Assembly: GCA_035771175.1 (NCBI GenBank)
Contig: CM069593.1
Location: 18,691,956 to 18,755,955, forward strand
DNA: 64,000 nucleotides
DNA from: Paratinospora sagittata
Lineage: Eukaryota > Streptophyta > Magnoliopsida > Ranunculales > Menispermaceae
Direction: 5' to 3'
Shown: positions 12,436-24,236 of the stretch, in pieces
How the letters are laid out: every line of letters begins with the position of its first letter
Position numbering within the stretch: position 1 is the stretch's first letter
Program-made: the position numbers and the translations under genes
The notes under the pieces: generated by a model
Told to the model about the DNA's origin: nothing
The model's database searches: none
What the model saw: the letters and a program-made list of their open reading frames with translations, nothing else

Positions 12436-12630
12436 GTACTGTTCATACATACAGTACAATTTACGTATACTCACTATTCACGTATACGACACTATTTTGT
12501 CGGCAGGTACTATTTAGAATACTATTCACGGATACTATTCACAAGAAGTACTATTCATTGAATACTATTCATAGATACTATTCACATAGTACTATTCACA
12601 GGGGTACTATTTACAGAATACTATTCATAG
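12436..12630 (+). repeat. Cluster of TACTATTCA-type repeats in the copia leader
   Basis: About eleven irregularly spaced copies of TACTATTCAC/T and close variants (TACTGTTCAT, TACTATTTA) fill the untranslated leader between the primer site and the pol frame. They occupy the place where gag would normally begin. Confidence 0.85.
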
Positions 12631-12676
12631 CCGAAAAAGTGTCCAGCTCCGCGAAACCTGTTGAGTGACGACTCAA

Positions 12677-15600
12677 ATGAAGGCGAGCACAAGCAAGCAA
12701 GAATGGCGCGGAAGGAGTAACAACAGAAATCTTCGTAACCAAAGTCAGCAAAGAGGATGCTCGACGTCCAGATCGAGGCATGACATGAACTGTCATTATT
12801 GCGACAAGCCCGGACATTTCATTCGAGAATGTCGAAAGTTAAAGGCGGAACGATCTAGAAATCAAGAAGCAGAAACTCGAACAAATGACACCGCAACTCT
12901 CACTGAAGAAGTTGGCATTGTTCGAGATGCTGATTATGTCAACCTTGCATGTCAAGACTCTACATGGGTAGTTGACTCAGGTGCGTCCTACCATGTAACC
13001 TCACGACGAGATTTCTTCTCAGTCTACACGCAAGGTGATTTCGGACGAGTGAGGATGGGAAATGATGATGCATCCAAAATTATCGGCATCGGTAATATTT
13101 ATTTAGAGACTAACCTTGGATACAGGTTACTCTTGAAAGATGTGAGACATGTTCCAGATATCCGTCTCAATTTGATCTCCACTGGAATGCTTGATGACGA
13201 TGGCTACAATAATAACTTTGGTGAAGGAAAATGGAAGCTCACCAAAGGAAACTTGGTAGTAGCTAGAGGCAAGAAAGATGCATCACTCTACCACACAGAA
13301 GCCAAGCTGTGTAAAGAAGAAGTAAATACCATGAGGAAAGAAGTTCCCACCGAGTTATGGCATAAGCGGCTCGGCCACATGAGTGAAAAAGGTCTCAGAA
13401 TTCTTTCCAAGAAGGACCACTTGCCAGGAATGACAGGTACATCTTTACGTACTTGTGTTGATTGTATTATGGGTAAACAACACAGAGTTGCATTTCGTAG
13501 TTCCCCACCATCTAGAAAGGCAAATATTCTAGATTTAATACACACAGATGTCTGTACAATGAGTTGTAAGACACTAGGAGGTGCTCATTATTTTGTGACT
13601 TTTATTGATGACCACTCTAGAAAAGTGTGGGCTTTTGTTTTGAAAACTAAAGATCAAGTGCAGGAAGTTTTCAAGCAATTTCATGTAAAAGTTGAGAGAG
13701 AAACTGGCAGACGATTGAAGTGTGTACGATCAGACAATGGCGGTGAGTATCGCGGATCATTCGAGGAGTACTGCAGAAGTTTCGGCATCAGGCTGGAAAA
13801 ATCAGTACCAAAGACACCTCAACACAACGGTGTCGCAGAGAGGATGAACAGAACCATTTGTGAAAGAGTCAGATGTATGCTCTCAAATGCAAAACTGTCA
13901 AACTCCTATTGGGGGGAGGCAATGAGGACAGCAGTTGATTTAATCAACCTTTCTCCATCAGTTCCACTGAACTACGACGTACCAGAAAAGGTTTGGACGG
14001 GGAAAGACGTTTCTTACAAACACTTGAAAGTATTCGGCTGCAGAGCATTTGTTCACATCCCTAGAGACGAAAGGTCCAAGCTGGATGGAAAATCGAAGCA
14101 GTGTATCTTTGTGGGATATTCCCATGAAGAATTCGGCTACAGATTATGGGATCCTGTCAACAAAAGGATTGTCAGAAGCAGAGACGTGGTGTTTCTTGAA
14201 GATCAGACAATCGAGGATTTTCAGAAACCTGAAAAGCCACAATCAGAAGAACTTCCAGTTAATCTGGAACTAATATCTCCATCATCAAATTCAGATGACA
14301 AGGAAGCTGCACCAGATACTGAAGATGATGTTCCACCAGCTCAAAATTCAGAACAAGAACAAGTTCCTGAACAAATTCCTGAACAAGTTCCTGAACAAGT
14401 CCAACCAGAAGCACAGCTAAGGAGATCCACTAGAGAGAGACAACCAAGTCAAAGATATCCTCCTAGCGACTATGTGATGCTCACTGACGGGGGAGAACCG
14501 GAGAGTTATACCGAAGCTATCGCTGACCAGCATAAGCCTGAGTGGATGAAAGCCATGCAGGAAGAAATGAAATCTCTGCATGAGAACCACACATTTGACC
14601 TGGTGAAATTACCACAGGGAAAGAAAGCCCTCAAGAACAAGTGGGTGTACAGGATCAAAAGCGAAGAAGGTAGCTCGCAACCTCGATACAAAGCAAGATT
14701 GGTTGTGAAAGGATTCGGACAGAAGAAAGGCGTTGACTTCGATGAAATCTTCTCACCAGTGGTAAAAATGTCTTCAATCCGAGTTGTTCTAGGCTTGGCA
14801 GCTAGTCTTAATCTGGAGGTTGAACAACTTGATGTAAAAACCGCATTCTTACACGGTGATCTTGACGAGGAAATCTATATGGAGCAGCCCGAAGGTTTCC
14901 AAGCCAAAAGAAAAGAGAAACTGGTATGCAGGCTAAAGAAAAGTCTGTATGGTTTGAAACAGGCACCGAGGCAGTGGTATAAAAAGTTTGACTCGTTCAT
15001 GGAGCAAACGGAGTACAACCGAACGACAGCTGATCACTGCGTATTCATCAAGAAATTCTCTGATGGTGATTTTATTATTCTTTTGCTTTATGTTGATGAT
15101 ATGTTAATTGTAGGCCAAGATATTGGCAAGATTAACACGTTGAAGAAAGAGTTGAGCAAGTCCTTTGCCATGAAAGACTTAGGACCCGCAAAGCAAATCC
15201 TTGGCATGAAGATTGTTCGTGACAGGAAGAGCAAGAGACTTTGGCTATCTCAAGAAAAGTATATTGAGAAAGTCTTAGAGCGATTCAACATGAGCAAAGC
15301 TAAACCTGTTAGTTCTCCACTGGCAAGCCACTTCAAGCTTAATTCGAGCCAGTGTCCTTCAAGCGAAGAGGAAAAATCAGAGATAAGCAAGGTGCCCTAT
15401 GCATCGGTAGTTGGCAGTCTAATGTACGCTATGGTATGCACCAGACCAGACATTGCTCATGCTGTTGGTGTAGTGAGCCGATTTCTATCAAATCCTGGAA
15501 AGGAACATTGGACAGCAGTCAAATGGATACTCAGGTATCTTAGAGGTACTTCTAGTCATTGTTTATGTTTTGGTAATGGTAAATCTGTATTAGAAGGATT

Positions 15601-16063
15601 TACAGATTCAGATATGGCTGGCGATGTGGATACGAGAAAGTCGATATCCGGGTACCTAATAACCTTTGCAGGGGGAGCTGTCTCATGGCAATCACGATTA
15701 CAGAAGTGTATTGCTTTAAGTACCACAGAAGCAGAGTACATTGCAATCACTGAAGGTTGTAAGGAGATCTTGTGGATGAAAAAGTTCCTACAAGAATTGC
15801 AGCAGAACCAAGAAAAATATGTTCTTTATTGCGACAGTCAAAGCGCAATTCACCTCAGCAAGAACTCAACCTTTCACTCAAGGTCCAAGCACATCGATGT
15901 GAGATATCACTGGATTCGTGATGTGTTGGAAAATAAACTGCTGCAAGTTGAGAAGATCCACACCAATGACAACGGGGCAGATATGATGACGAAGTCCCTA
16001 CCCAGCGAAAAGCTTGCTATCTGTAGAGAGATTGCAGGTGTGGAGAAGCCTTGTTCCACATGA
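12677..16063 (+). CDS. Copia polyprotein: zinc knuckle, protease, integrase, RT, RNase H
   Basis: An open frame of 1128 residues from the first ATG (an in-frame TGA lies at 12662-12664). Order: CCHC zinc knuckle at about 39-52; aspartic protease with DSGAS near 100; integrase zinc finger (WHKRLGH) near 226; integrase D-D-E core with the aspartates near 288 and 350 and the glutamate in NGVAERMNRT near 386; reverse transcriptase with QLDVKTAFLHGD near 717 and YVDDM near 804; RNase H with TDSDMAGD near 974, TTEAEYIA near 1018 and a TKSLP end. Gln/Glu/Pro repeats link integrase to RT. The integrase-before-RT order defines copia. No stop or frameshift is seen. The capsid domain that should precede the zinc knuckle is absent. 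The enzymes look functional. Confidence 0.95.
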   Translation: MKASTSKQEWRGRSNNRNLRNQSQQRGCSTSRSRHDMNCHYCDKPGHFIRECRKLKAERSRNQEAETRTNDTATLTEEVGIVRDADYVNLACQDSTWVVDSGASYHVTSRRDFFSVYTQGDFGRVRMGNDDASKIIGIGNIYLETNLGYRLLLKDVRHVPDIRLNLISTGMLDDDGYNNNFGEGKWKLTKGNLVVARGKKDASLYHTEAKLCKEEVNTMRKEVPTELWHKRLGHMSEKGLRILSKKDHLPGMTGTSLRTCVDCIMGKQHRVAFRSSPPSRKANILDLIHTDVCTMSCKTLGGAHYFVTFIDDHSRKVWAFVLKTKDQVQEVFKQFHVKVERETGRRLKCVRSDNGGEYRGSFEEYCRSFGIRLEKSVPKTPQHNGVAERMNRTICERVRCMLSNAKLSNSYWGEAMRTAVDLINLSPSVPLNYDVPEKVWTGKDVSYKHLKVFGCRAFVHIPRDERSKLDGKSKQCIFVGYSHEEFGYRLWDPVNKRIVRSRDVVFLEDQTIEDFQKPEKPQSEELPVNLELISPSSNSDDKEAAPDTEDDVPPAQNSEQEQVPEQIPEQVPEQVQPEAQLRRSTRERQPSQRYPPSDYVMLTDGGEPESYTEAIADQHKPEWMKAMQEEMKSLHENHTFDLVKLPQGKKALKNKWVYRIKSEEGSSQPRYKARLVVKGFGQKKGVDFDEIFSPVVKMSSIRVVLGLAASLNLEVEQLDVKTAFLHGDLDEEIYMEQPEGFQAKRKEKLVCRLKKSLYGLKQAPRQWYKKFDSFMEQTEYNRTTADHCVFIKKFSDGDFIILLLYVDDMLIVGQDIGKINTLKKELSKSFAMKDLGPAKQILGMKIVRDRKSKRLWLSQEKYIEKVLERFNMSKAKPVSSPLASHFKLNSSQCPSSEEEKSEISKVPYASVVGSLMYAMVCTRPDIAHAVGVVSRFLSNPGKEHWTAVKWILRYLRGTSSHCLCFGNGKSVLEGFTDSDMAGDVDTRKSISGYLITFAGGAVSWQSRLQKCIALSTTEAEYIAITEGCKEILWMKKFLQELQQNQEKYVLYCDSQSAIHLSKNSTFHSRSKHIDVRYHWIRDVLENKLLQVEKIHTNDNGADMMTKSLPSEKLAICREIAGVEKPCST

Positions 16064-16079
16064 GGTGGAGGGGGAGATT
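16063..16079 (+). other. Polypurine tract
   Basis: AGGTGGAGGGGGAGA directly precedes the 3' LTR. It is the usual primer for plus-strand synthesis. Confidence 0.9.
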
Positions 16080-16611
16080 TGTTGGTCCACCTCGTCCTGT
16101 AGCAAAACAAGATGCTCGTGGGTGGCCAAGTTATTTTTTGAATGCATGGGCAAGCAGCATATTTCACGTGGGAAGGCCCACGTGAGTTTAACTAAACAAT
16201 TTACATTAATGCCCCTCATTAACTCTATAAATAGAGCCACATTTTCATTCTTCAAAATCATCTGAGAGAGATCAAGTATTCAAAGAGATTTAATTCTAGA
16301 GATCTAGAGAGCCTCAAAGATAGTTTCTTTGAGAAGAAAAAGTGTGAGCCAATTTGTGAAGTGTTATCCACAAATTGAAGATACATAGGTATTGTGTATT
16401 TGTGAGAGATCCACCTAAGGGTGAAGTGTGTAATCCCATTATTTTATAGTGGAAGTTTCTTTAAGCGGCCTACGGGTCCCGTGGTTTTTACCTCATCTTT
16501 GGAGGGTTTTCCACGCTAAAATCTTTGGTGTCATTTTGTTGTATTTTTAGTTTGGGAAATTATCCTGGGATTGTAGAATTTATTTCTTTACAACCATCGT
16601 TTTTCCCAACA
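16080..16611 (+). mobile_element. 3' LTR of the young copia element
   Basis: 532 bp, with no base difference from the 5' LTR found on visual comparison. Its promoter (TATA at 16226-16233, G-box palindrome at 16165-16184) points away from ADT into 16617 and beyond. Confidence 0.96.
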
Positions 16612-16616
16612 ATATG
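16612..16616 (+). repeat. Target site duplication ATATG, right copy
   Basis: Exact match to 11864-11868. Confidence 0.95.
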
Positions 16617-18840
16617 GACTTCACTGTTAATTGAATTATACTTTTCTGATTCTCTCTCTGAAGATGGGAAATGGCAAATGGGGGTTGGTGCGGTGGTTGT
16701 TCGATGTGTCTTGAAGATTAGGACACTGATTTCATTGAAAGTTAAACTGAAGTGTGTAATCTGACTCGGTGGAATTGAGATGGGATGGGAGTAATTATTA
16801 TTTCTTCCGGCTAATTAAGTGCTTGAATATTCTTTTTTTTTAATTAAAAAAAAAGAAAGAAAGATAGATATAGTTGGCGTGTCCTTATATTGTCCACTTT
16901 AATCATGGTTTAGTGTTTCTTAGCGTCTTATGATTATTTCTTGAAATTAGATAAATCATTGAAGTAGACCTTTTACAGTGTCCTCAAGAATGTAGTCATC
17001 TACCGACTTTTGTGTCAATGCTGTTGACCACAATATATTTTTTTGGGTGTTTTTTTTTGCAACTTGGTCCCTTCTCCCCTTTGTTATAGAAGCCTAAAGG
17101 CCACATTGAAGAATCGAATCCTGAAGTAAAAGGGGAAGGGTGACTTTTTTCAATAAGGACACGGAGTCAATTTTAAGACTTAATTTGCTTCTACTTGTAG
17201 TGGGAATAGGAGGTTTGTTCTAGGCCTTTCGTAGTGTTTTTTTTTTTAAATGTAATATCACAAGTGATTATGAAATTGGTAGCAAAGCATTTAAAAATGT
17301 TTTGTTTTTTAATTGAGTGTAAAATTTATCCTAGTTTTATTTATGGAATGTGGGCGCTTCGAGGAAGAAAAGTATAGGATAAAGGGCTGAAAATGAAAAG
17401 TTGAATGAGACCAGTACTTTGGAGAAATTTTAAAAAATTATTTTTTTGAGCAGAAGTTAGATACACAGTATTAGGTGTTCTATCAATTTTCGTTTAAAAA
17501 ATATAGATGTCAAAAGTTGTTTGAATCCCTTAAACAAACAGGCCTTAAGTCTAATTTATTGTTACCTACAAATTAATATAAAACCTTCAAAACAATTCTT
17601 AAGTCATCACAAACTACAAAAACACATGAGTGAATTGCCATTTCTTTTTATTTTTTATCCTTTTTTTTTGAAATAAATAGTAAAAACCTATTTATTTTTT
17701 GCTATCTACTTTCAAAATAATTTTACCTTTTTTTTAATAAGCTCCTTGGGTCTGAATTAACGAAAGTTTTCTTATTTTTTAACTTATATTTAAATTCGTG
17801 ACTTTTAAATTACAATGAAATAACATTAACCTCAATTGACCCAGTTTTTTCATATATATATTATTTTAAAAGGGGGAAGAGGTTGGTGAGAAGAGTGGTG
17901 ATGGACAGGGGTAGGTTGGTTTGGTTTGGTGAGGAAGGAAAAGACACGGAAGAGACTGTGGAAGGGTTGGTGGGGAAGGAGCGTGCTTTGCTCTTCTGAT
18001 TGAAATTACGATTTAATGACGTTCTCATCACCTCTCACTGACGTTCTCACCCTCACCTCTAAACTATACAACACGCTGTGCACATTCTTAAATTTAAGAA
18101 AAAAAAATCTCCGAATTTTTCTATTATTCGTTGTAAGTTAAACCACATAGCCTTCCAATCAATTGTACTAATTACGCCCCTCCGCTCAATGACCATTTGA
18201 CATGGTCGTAAGTAATCTTCCTTCAACCATGAGGTTTGAGACTTAATACCTACCTTTTACTTTATATATATATATATATATATATGCTCTATATTAGGCC
18301 GTTGAACCTCTATTGAGTGCCACTATATGGAGAGTCTCGTCTTCTACTTTCACAACCAAAGAAGTCTTCACTTGGCCCCAAGAGTTTGATTTTGATAAAA
18401 TAGCTATAGCTAAAAAAATTGATGTGATCTTTTGAATAAATCAATAAAAAAAATATTTACAAGCGCTATTGTGTGTCTTCTAGTTTAATTTAAATTTAGG
18501 TTAAATAAAAAAAATTAAAAACAAACACAAAAAAAAAAAAAAAATTTACAAACTAATTTCTAATGAAAATGTGACAAAATATAGTTGGCTAAAAATGCAC
18601 TTTTAAAATAACTTAAAAATGACGTAAAAATTTAAAATGTGATGTAAAAAGATTTTTATTATTTTTTATATATTTTTTTATTCTTTTATTTTATTTCCTA
18701 GCCAAAAAGCATTAAAAATAAGAGTCAAAATATATAAAATTGTGACTTCATCAAGAGTATAGCCTATAGATGATAAGTGGCCCATTTGCTCAGAAAAATA
18801 TGAAATAAAAAAATGATAAATTGGCTTAATTAAGGGAACC
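16617..18840. other. Former ADT 3' flank and intergenic DNA
   Basis: No gene recognised. AT-rich, with homopolymer runs and a TA run near 18263. The first stretch was joined to ADT's 3' region before the copia insertion. Confidence 0.5.
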
Positions 18841-19048
18841 AAGACCTATAAATGATTTTTTTTTTTTTTTGACGTCAGGGTATCGGGGGGCTATCCCCAA
18901 TAGTCCCTTGGAGTACAACTACAAATACTCAGGAACGTTGTGTGAGTAAGGAGGTTCGAACTCATGATCTGTTGTATAGTAACCAACCTAATGTTGGGTA
19001 AGACCTATAAATGGTTCAATCAAAAAAAGGTAAGACCTATAAATGGTT
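18841..19048 (-). repeat. SINE in minus orientation with long target duplications
   Basis: A unit of about 142 bp (18858-18999) starts on the plus strand with a T tract, i.e. an A tail on the minus strand, and contains GTTCGAACC, a B-box core. It is flanked by AAGACCTATAAATGATT (18841-18857) and a near-identical copy at 19000-19016. A third copy at 19032-19048 reflects a small tandem duplication of the right flank including an A-rich spacer. Confidence 0.6.
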
Positions 19049-19162
19049 CAATCAAAAAAATCAAACCCTTTAATAGATCAAAGCATGACTTTGTGAATAA
19101 TTTTCTACTCTCCTTTAGAAAATTATAGAACCAATAATTCTTATAAACTAGCACACACAATC

Positions 19163-22023
19163 TGTAGCACCCATGCCTTTAGGTGACGTCATTTTGACCA
19201 ATAGTGTACCTGGAAAGTACCTGTATACTATTCATATACATATTCGTATATGTATTTTGATGCTCGAAACACGTAAGTTCGAGTGTCTTTGCATGATCTT
19301 AGGTCATAAAGAGTGCGCATGAAGTTTCAGAACTATCGGAGATCCGTTCGACGTCAAAACATGTCGAGAACGGTGTTTTGGATCGAGTGGAGTGGAGGAA
19401 GAAATTTTTGTCACAAATTACATAAATGGTTTGATCTCCTAGATCCTGGTCCGATTGAGCTGAAATTGTTTCAGCTCATTCTTATATTATAGATCTTCAT
19501 TATGAACGGTGAAGATCTTGATTGGAGTTAACTAATATGAGTTATAAAACTCCAAATACTGTTTCACGGATTTTTGGATTTTCTTACGCAATTTTGATCA
19601 AACAGTCGATCTCGCAATCCCACCGTTGGATTGAGTTGAAAGTTTACCAGAATGTTGGTAACTGACTCATGAAACTTTTGCATGGTTAAGATGTTAAATT
19701 GGTGGGTATTTTGCAAGAAATTGACTATCTAAGTGCAAGTATTGTAACAGGAAAACTGATTTTTTGATAGTTTGTAGCAACTTTTAATTGTGGGCCCAAG
19801 CTTGTCTATTTAAGCAACCAAAACGTAATTTTAGGCTCATTTGCTCATTTCTCAGCTAGTAAAGAGAGAAATGAGCTGGAGAGGAGAAAAAGAGAGGAGA
19901 ATTAGGGTTTGGTGGTTTCTTGCTGAAGAACACCTAAGGTTTGCATTTTTCCTCCATTTCTTCCTTGAATCTCTCTATTAGTTGCATGATAGCTTTATTT
20001 TGAGCATGAGGGTTTCATTTTGATGCATGCATTGTGATGAACCTTGGATGGGTGGAAGACCAAAGTTGGAGTTGAGTTTTGCATGTCACATATGTGTGAT
20101 TAGAGAGTGTTAGGAGTACATTAATGGTGAAACCCCCAATTTCTAGCAAGAAATTGGAAGGGTTAGTTCAAATGACCTATACTTAGTTTATGGCCTTAGA
20201 CTTTTTCAAAATCTTTGCATGTCAACTATGTTGACCTAGTGACCATTGTGGATGATTCCATGTTGCAAGATCAGTAAAATTCATGGCTGAACATGGTGGC
20301 CTAGTGTAAAATTGGCAATATGGCCTATGTAAGAAAATTTCCAGATTTGGGGCTTTTAATGCTTTTGATATAAAATCTGGAAAATTATGCAATGTAGGTC
20401 TAATTGGACATGATTAGGCTTGTTTGATGATTGAATTCAGTGGGTTCTCATAATGAACACCCTAAGGTTGACTAATTTTGATATTAAGTATTTGACATTT
20501 TTCATGTACTTTGGCAATTTTGCAAGTAATTTGGGGATTTTGCCCAAATTGAGACTTTTCACCCAAAGCAATTCAATTTATGAAATTGACTTGGGGATTG
20601 CTTAATTGGACCAAATTGAGTAGAATCATGAGTTTAAAATGTTAGACCCTATGTTAAATTGATATGACTTAGTTCATTTTGACCTTATGTTTTATATTGG
20701 CCTAATTGGGGGTTTTGACCAAGACTTAGTCAATTGATGAAATTGACTTGATGTATAGTCTAATTGACTTTAATTATAATTGAATCTCATGTATATTAGT
20801 GGTTGGATCATGGGATCACCCTATTACATTCAATTTAGGTCAATCTTAGTTTAATTGAGTCTAAATGATCAAGTTGGGCAATATGGAAATTGGCTCAAGG
20901 GGGTAATCAAATTAAAATCTAATTGACTTTAGATTGAGTTTGAACACGGGGTTTTGACACACTTTATAACTGATTTTCAGTTGTGTGAACCATGTTATTT
21001 TCAGGTCTTGTGATTGATCTTGAACCAGTTAAGTCAACTGAAGAGTTTTGACGATTGGATTGGCTAGACTTAGCCAATCAAGAGCGAGTGTTCTTTTACT
21101 TTTGGATTATTTATATGTGGCATTGTAGTATAGAAATGTTTTAAATGCTTATGTATGATGGTATGCATGTTTTAATATTCTATGAAATACATTTGAGCAT
21201 AATTCATTGGGATGACAATTTGGGTTGAGGCTCTTAGTTGAAATTTCCTCTTTTTGGGATTTCTCGTAAGTCTAGCGGCGATCCCAGTTGTGTACCTGGC
21301 AGAGGGTTTTATGGCTTGTGTATGGGTAGGTTAGTTTAGGCTAATCTTACGTGCTGCACAACCCCAAAAATCCTATTAAGATACGTGTATTGTGTGTGTG
21401 TTCAGGTACTGTGTGTAGCTCACTAGCCTTGAACCCCCGTACTCATGAGGTGTTCGGATTGCATGAGCATGACCACAAATGTTATGCATCGTCTTATGTA
21501 TGACTTGATCCATTATGTTAGTATGTATGTAATCTATTTCGTTATCATGATATTTCAATGATTTATGATCTTATCATGTTTTTATTAAATGCGCGTATAT
21601 GCCACTTGTAAATGACATTCACTGAGCGGATTGTACCTCACACCTCACCTTCTTCTTTCAGGATCTGATAGAAAAGGGAAAGGGAAGGCTTGACTGCGTA
21701 GTGTCCTTTGTTTTTGTTTCATGTAGGTGTTGTACATTTAATTTTGTAATGTGATAATCATATACACAATAATACCTAGTATATGTATAATTAACACATA
21801 GTTGGGATGTGTTGGGTTTGTAGTATTTTGTAAACTTTGAAATTTTATATTTGGTAACTTGGAGATGTAATATTTTATTTCATTTATGATCATGTTAAAT
21901 GGATGTTTTTAGGATTGTACTGTATTTGATTTTGGGGATTCGTATGTGAGTTGCTAGGCCAACGGAGGGTATACTCGAAGGTTTTCATGCCGGTCATGAT
22001 GTCACGTATAGGGGGTCGTGACA
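19163..22023 (+). mobile_element. Solo LTR, 2.86 kb, gypsy type
   Basis: Begins TGTAGCACCC and ends GGTCGTGACA, flanked by a perfect 5-bp duplication CAATC (19158-19162 and 22024-22028). No gag/pol is present, so it is a single LTR left by LTR-LTR recombination. A TATA-like TATTTAAGC near 19808 is followed by a purine-rich leader. A TGACGTCA palindrome lies 21 bp from the start. A stretch of about 190 bp around 20200-20390 is clearly related to 41125-41310 inside another solo LTR, so the two belong to related families. Confidence 0.88.
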
Positions 22024-22193
22024 CAATCTGTTTTCTCTACCCACACACTTATGTTCTACAACCTGGCTATAGTTGTTAAAAACTGCCCTAACTACCTGTA
22101 TTTATTCAACTGATTAATAAAAATATCACAAAAAGAAAAGAAAACAAATGTGATCTTAACATGGGCCCAACTAATTACAAATTAATAAGATTG

Positions 22194-24236
22194 TGTAATG
22201 ACCCACATTCACATATGACGTCATGATAACGTAGAATGCCCGACTCTAAGTGCTTCTATATGTATTAAATGTGTATTATACTCATTTTTGTGTATATACG
22301 ATGCATTATTGTGTATTTTCAAGTTTAATATATTGTTAAAGTGTATGGAAATGTGAAAATACACTTAAGTATGGAAAAGTTTTGTTTCTCGGTAGTAGAA
22401 GCGTGCTCCTTAAGGGAGAAGCAAGTCCCTTGTGTAAAACCGAGAGCAGGATATTTTAAGACTTTGAAGAAGCGCACTCCTTGCTTGAGGCCAAGATCTG
22501 GGATTTTCAGAGAATTGGAGAAGCGCGCTCCTCATGTTCTACGTAGTTTTTTTTTAAAATTTGTAAGTGGGCCCAGCGTACGTATATAAGCAAAACCAGT
22601 CGTTTTCTTTCTCATTTTCACCACTTCCAGCTCGAGAAGGAGGAGAAATGAGAGAGAAGAAGAAGATTGGAGATTTTAGTGATTTTGGAGCCTGGGCTTT
22701 GTGAAATTTGCTCCCAAGGTGAGATTTTTATCCCATTTTCTTCATAGTTTTACTTATTGAGTAGATTTTCAGCTTTTGAATGGTATGTGGATGTCATGCA
22801 TGTGTTTTAATTTGGTGTAAAGTTAGGGTTTCGAGATTGAAAATCCTAGCCTTGCAATCTTGAGCTTGGATTCCATGATTTAGAGAATTTTTACATGCTT
22901 TAATGGTGACTTTCCATGGAATTGATGAGCTTGGGTTGTATAGATGACATGGGACATACATGTGGGTTTTAATGGAAACCCTTGTGATTTTGATGGTGAA
23001 TTTAGTGTTTCTAATCCAATTTAGGTGGATTAGATGTGATTAGTGTTGAATTTGTAGAGAATTGGGTTGTGAGCTTAATTATAGGATTTTGGAAAATTAT
23101 GGTAATTCTGGAATTAGACTTGTATGACTTGAATTTGATCAATGTGGTATGAATTTGATTTATTTCAGGTCATTGTGATTTGATTGACCAATTTGAGGGC
23201 TTTTGGATTGGGTAATTGGCTAGTGGTTAGTTGTGAGTATTCCTCACTTTAATTCTCCATTTATGACATTATATTTATACGAAATAAAATTGTTGAATGG
23301 TATGCATCCTATTGTATATGTGCATTGTATTTATGATCATGACTATGAATTTTTCATACATTGCATTGCTTGGGTATTTTGAATTGAATACTATAGTGTT
23401 TGTGGTCTTTCTTGTTACTTGTTATTTGGGGAAGGAAACTTTCGTATACCGAAGACTGTAAGGGTAGAAGGATCGGGTTTGGGTGTTCAGGTCTAACTAT
23501 CTTCTGTCGTCATGAGACATGAGTGTGTAGATTGAATTATTCATTGGTGACCTCGGTGGAGGCGTTTGCATAACTTTTATTAAATGATGCACAATTCTTA
23601 TGTTTAGTTGGAAACATGTATAATATGTTTTTATGAATACATTTGTATTATAAATGTGTTTTCAATGGCATACATGTTTTATATAAATGCATATGTAGGG
23701 ATTATTATGAAAAGTATTCATTGAGCTAGTTGAGTTCAACATTTTTTCCTTATTTTTCTCAGGTTCTAATCTGAAAGAGAAAAGCAAGGCTTGATAATGC
23801 GAGTGACCTTCAGTTTTTACTTTTGGATGTAGGTTTTGTATTTTTGGGAAATTGGGAGTATATAGCCTTGTTGTTTGGTTTATTTTGTTCTTTGGAACTT
23901 GTACATAAACTATCACTTTACATAAGTATATAACACACAAATTGTATATGGACTGTATATGACATTTTTGGATGATGAACTCTTGTTTAAGTCCATACGG
24001 ATATATTTGGTGATTTGAACCATGTGTACAGGATAGATTTGATCTTGTTTGTTTATGAATGACGAATTAAAAAAAATAAAATTGGTTCAATTATCCTTGT
24101 CATATACAGGTTGTATTTGTGAATTGTATTTATTAGGTATTTTTTATGTAGAGGTTTATCAGTGTCTAAGGTTTTGACTTGTAATGATACTATATATTGT
24201 GTCGGTCGTGACGTCACCCAGTAAAAGGTCGTGACA
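22194..24236 (+). mobile_element. Solo LTR, 2.04 kb, gypsy type
   Basis: Begins TGTAATGACCC and ends AGGTCGTGACA, flanked by a perfect 5-bp duplication GATTG (22189-22193 and 24237-24241). It contains no coding domain. TGACGTCA occurs 22 bp from the start and again 20 bp from the end. It has the same 3' terminal sequence as the solo LTR immediately upstream, but its body looks different. Confidence 0.88.

Larger units (their letters stand above)
11869..16611 (+). mobile_element. Young Ty1/copia (Tnt1/Tork-like) element lacking the gag capsid
   Basis: A 4743-bp element with two 532-bp LTRs that I compared line by line and found identical, TG...CA ends, a perfect ATATG target duplication, a tRNA-iMet primer site, a polypurine tract and an uninterrupted pol frame. 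It is in the same orientation as ADT, 309 bp downstream of its stop codon. Tnt1-type elements normally carry an N-terminal capsid region of roughly 200 or more residues. Here the frame starts just before the CCHC zinc knuckle and only about 260 bp of leader separate it from the primer site, so the capsid is missing. Identical LTRs mean insertion was recent, so capsid was probably supplied by a relative. Confidence 0.96.

Noticed and set aside
12436..12630. Regular short repeats that could suggest a CRISPR-like array
   Set aside because: Units are 9-10 bp with no uniform spacers, in a plant retrotransposon leader.
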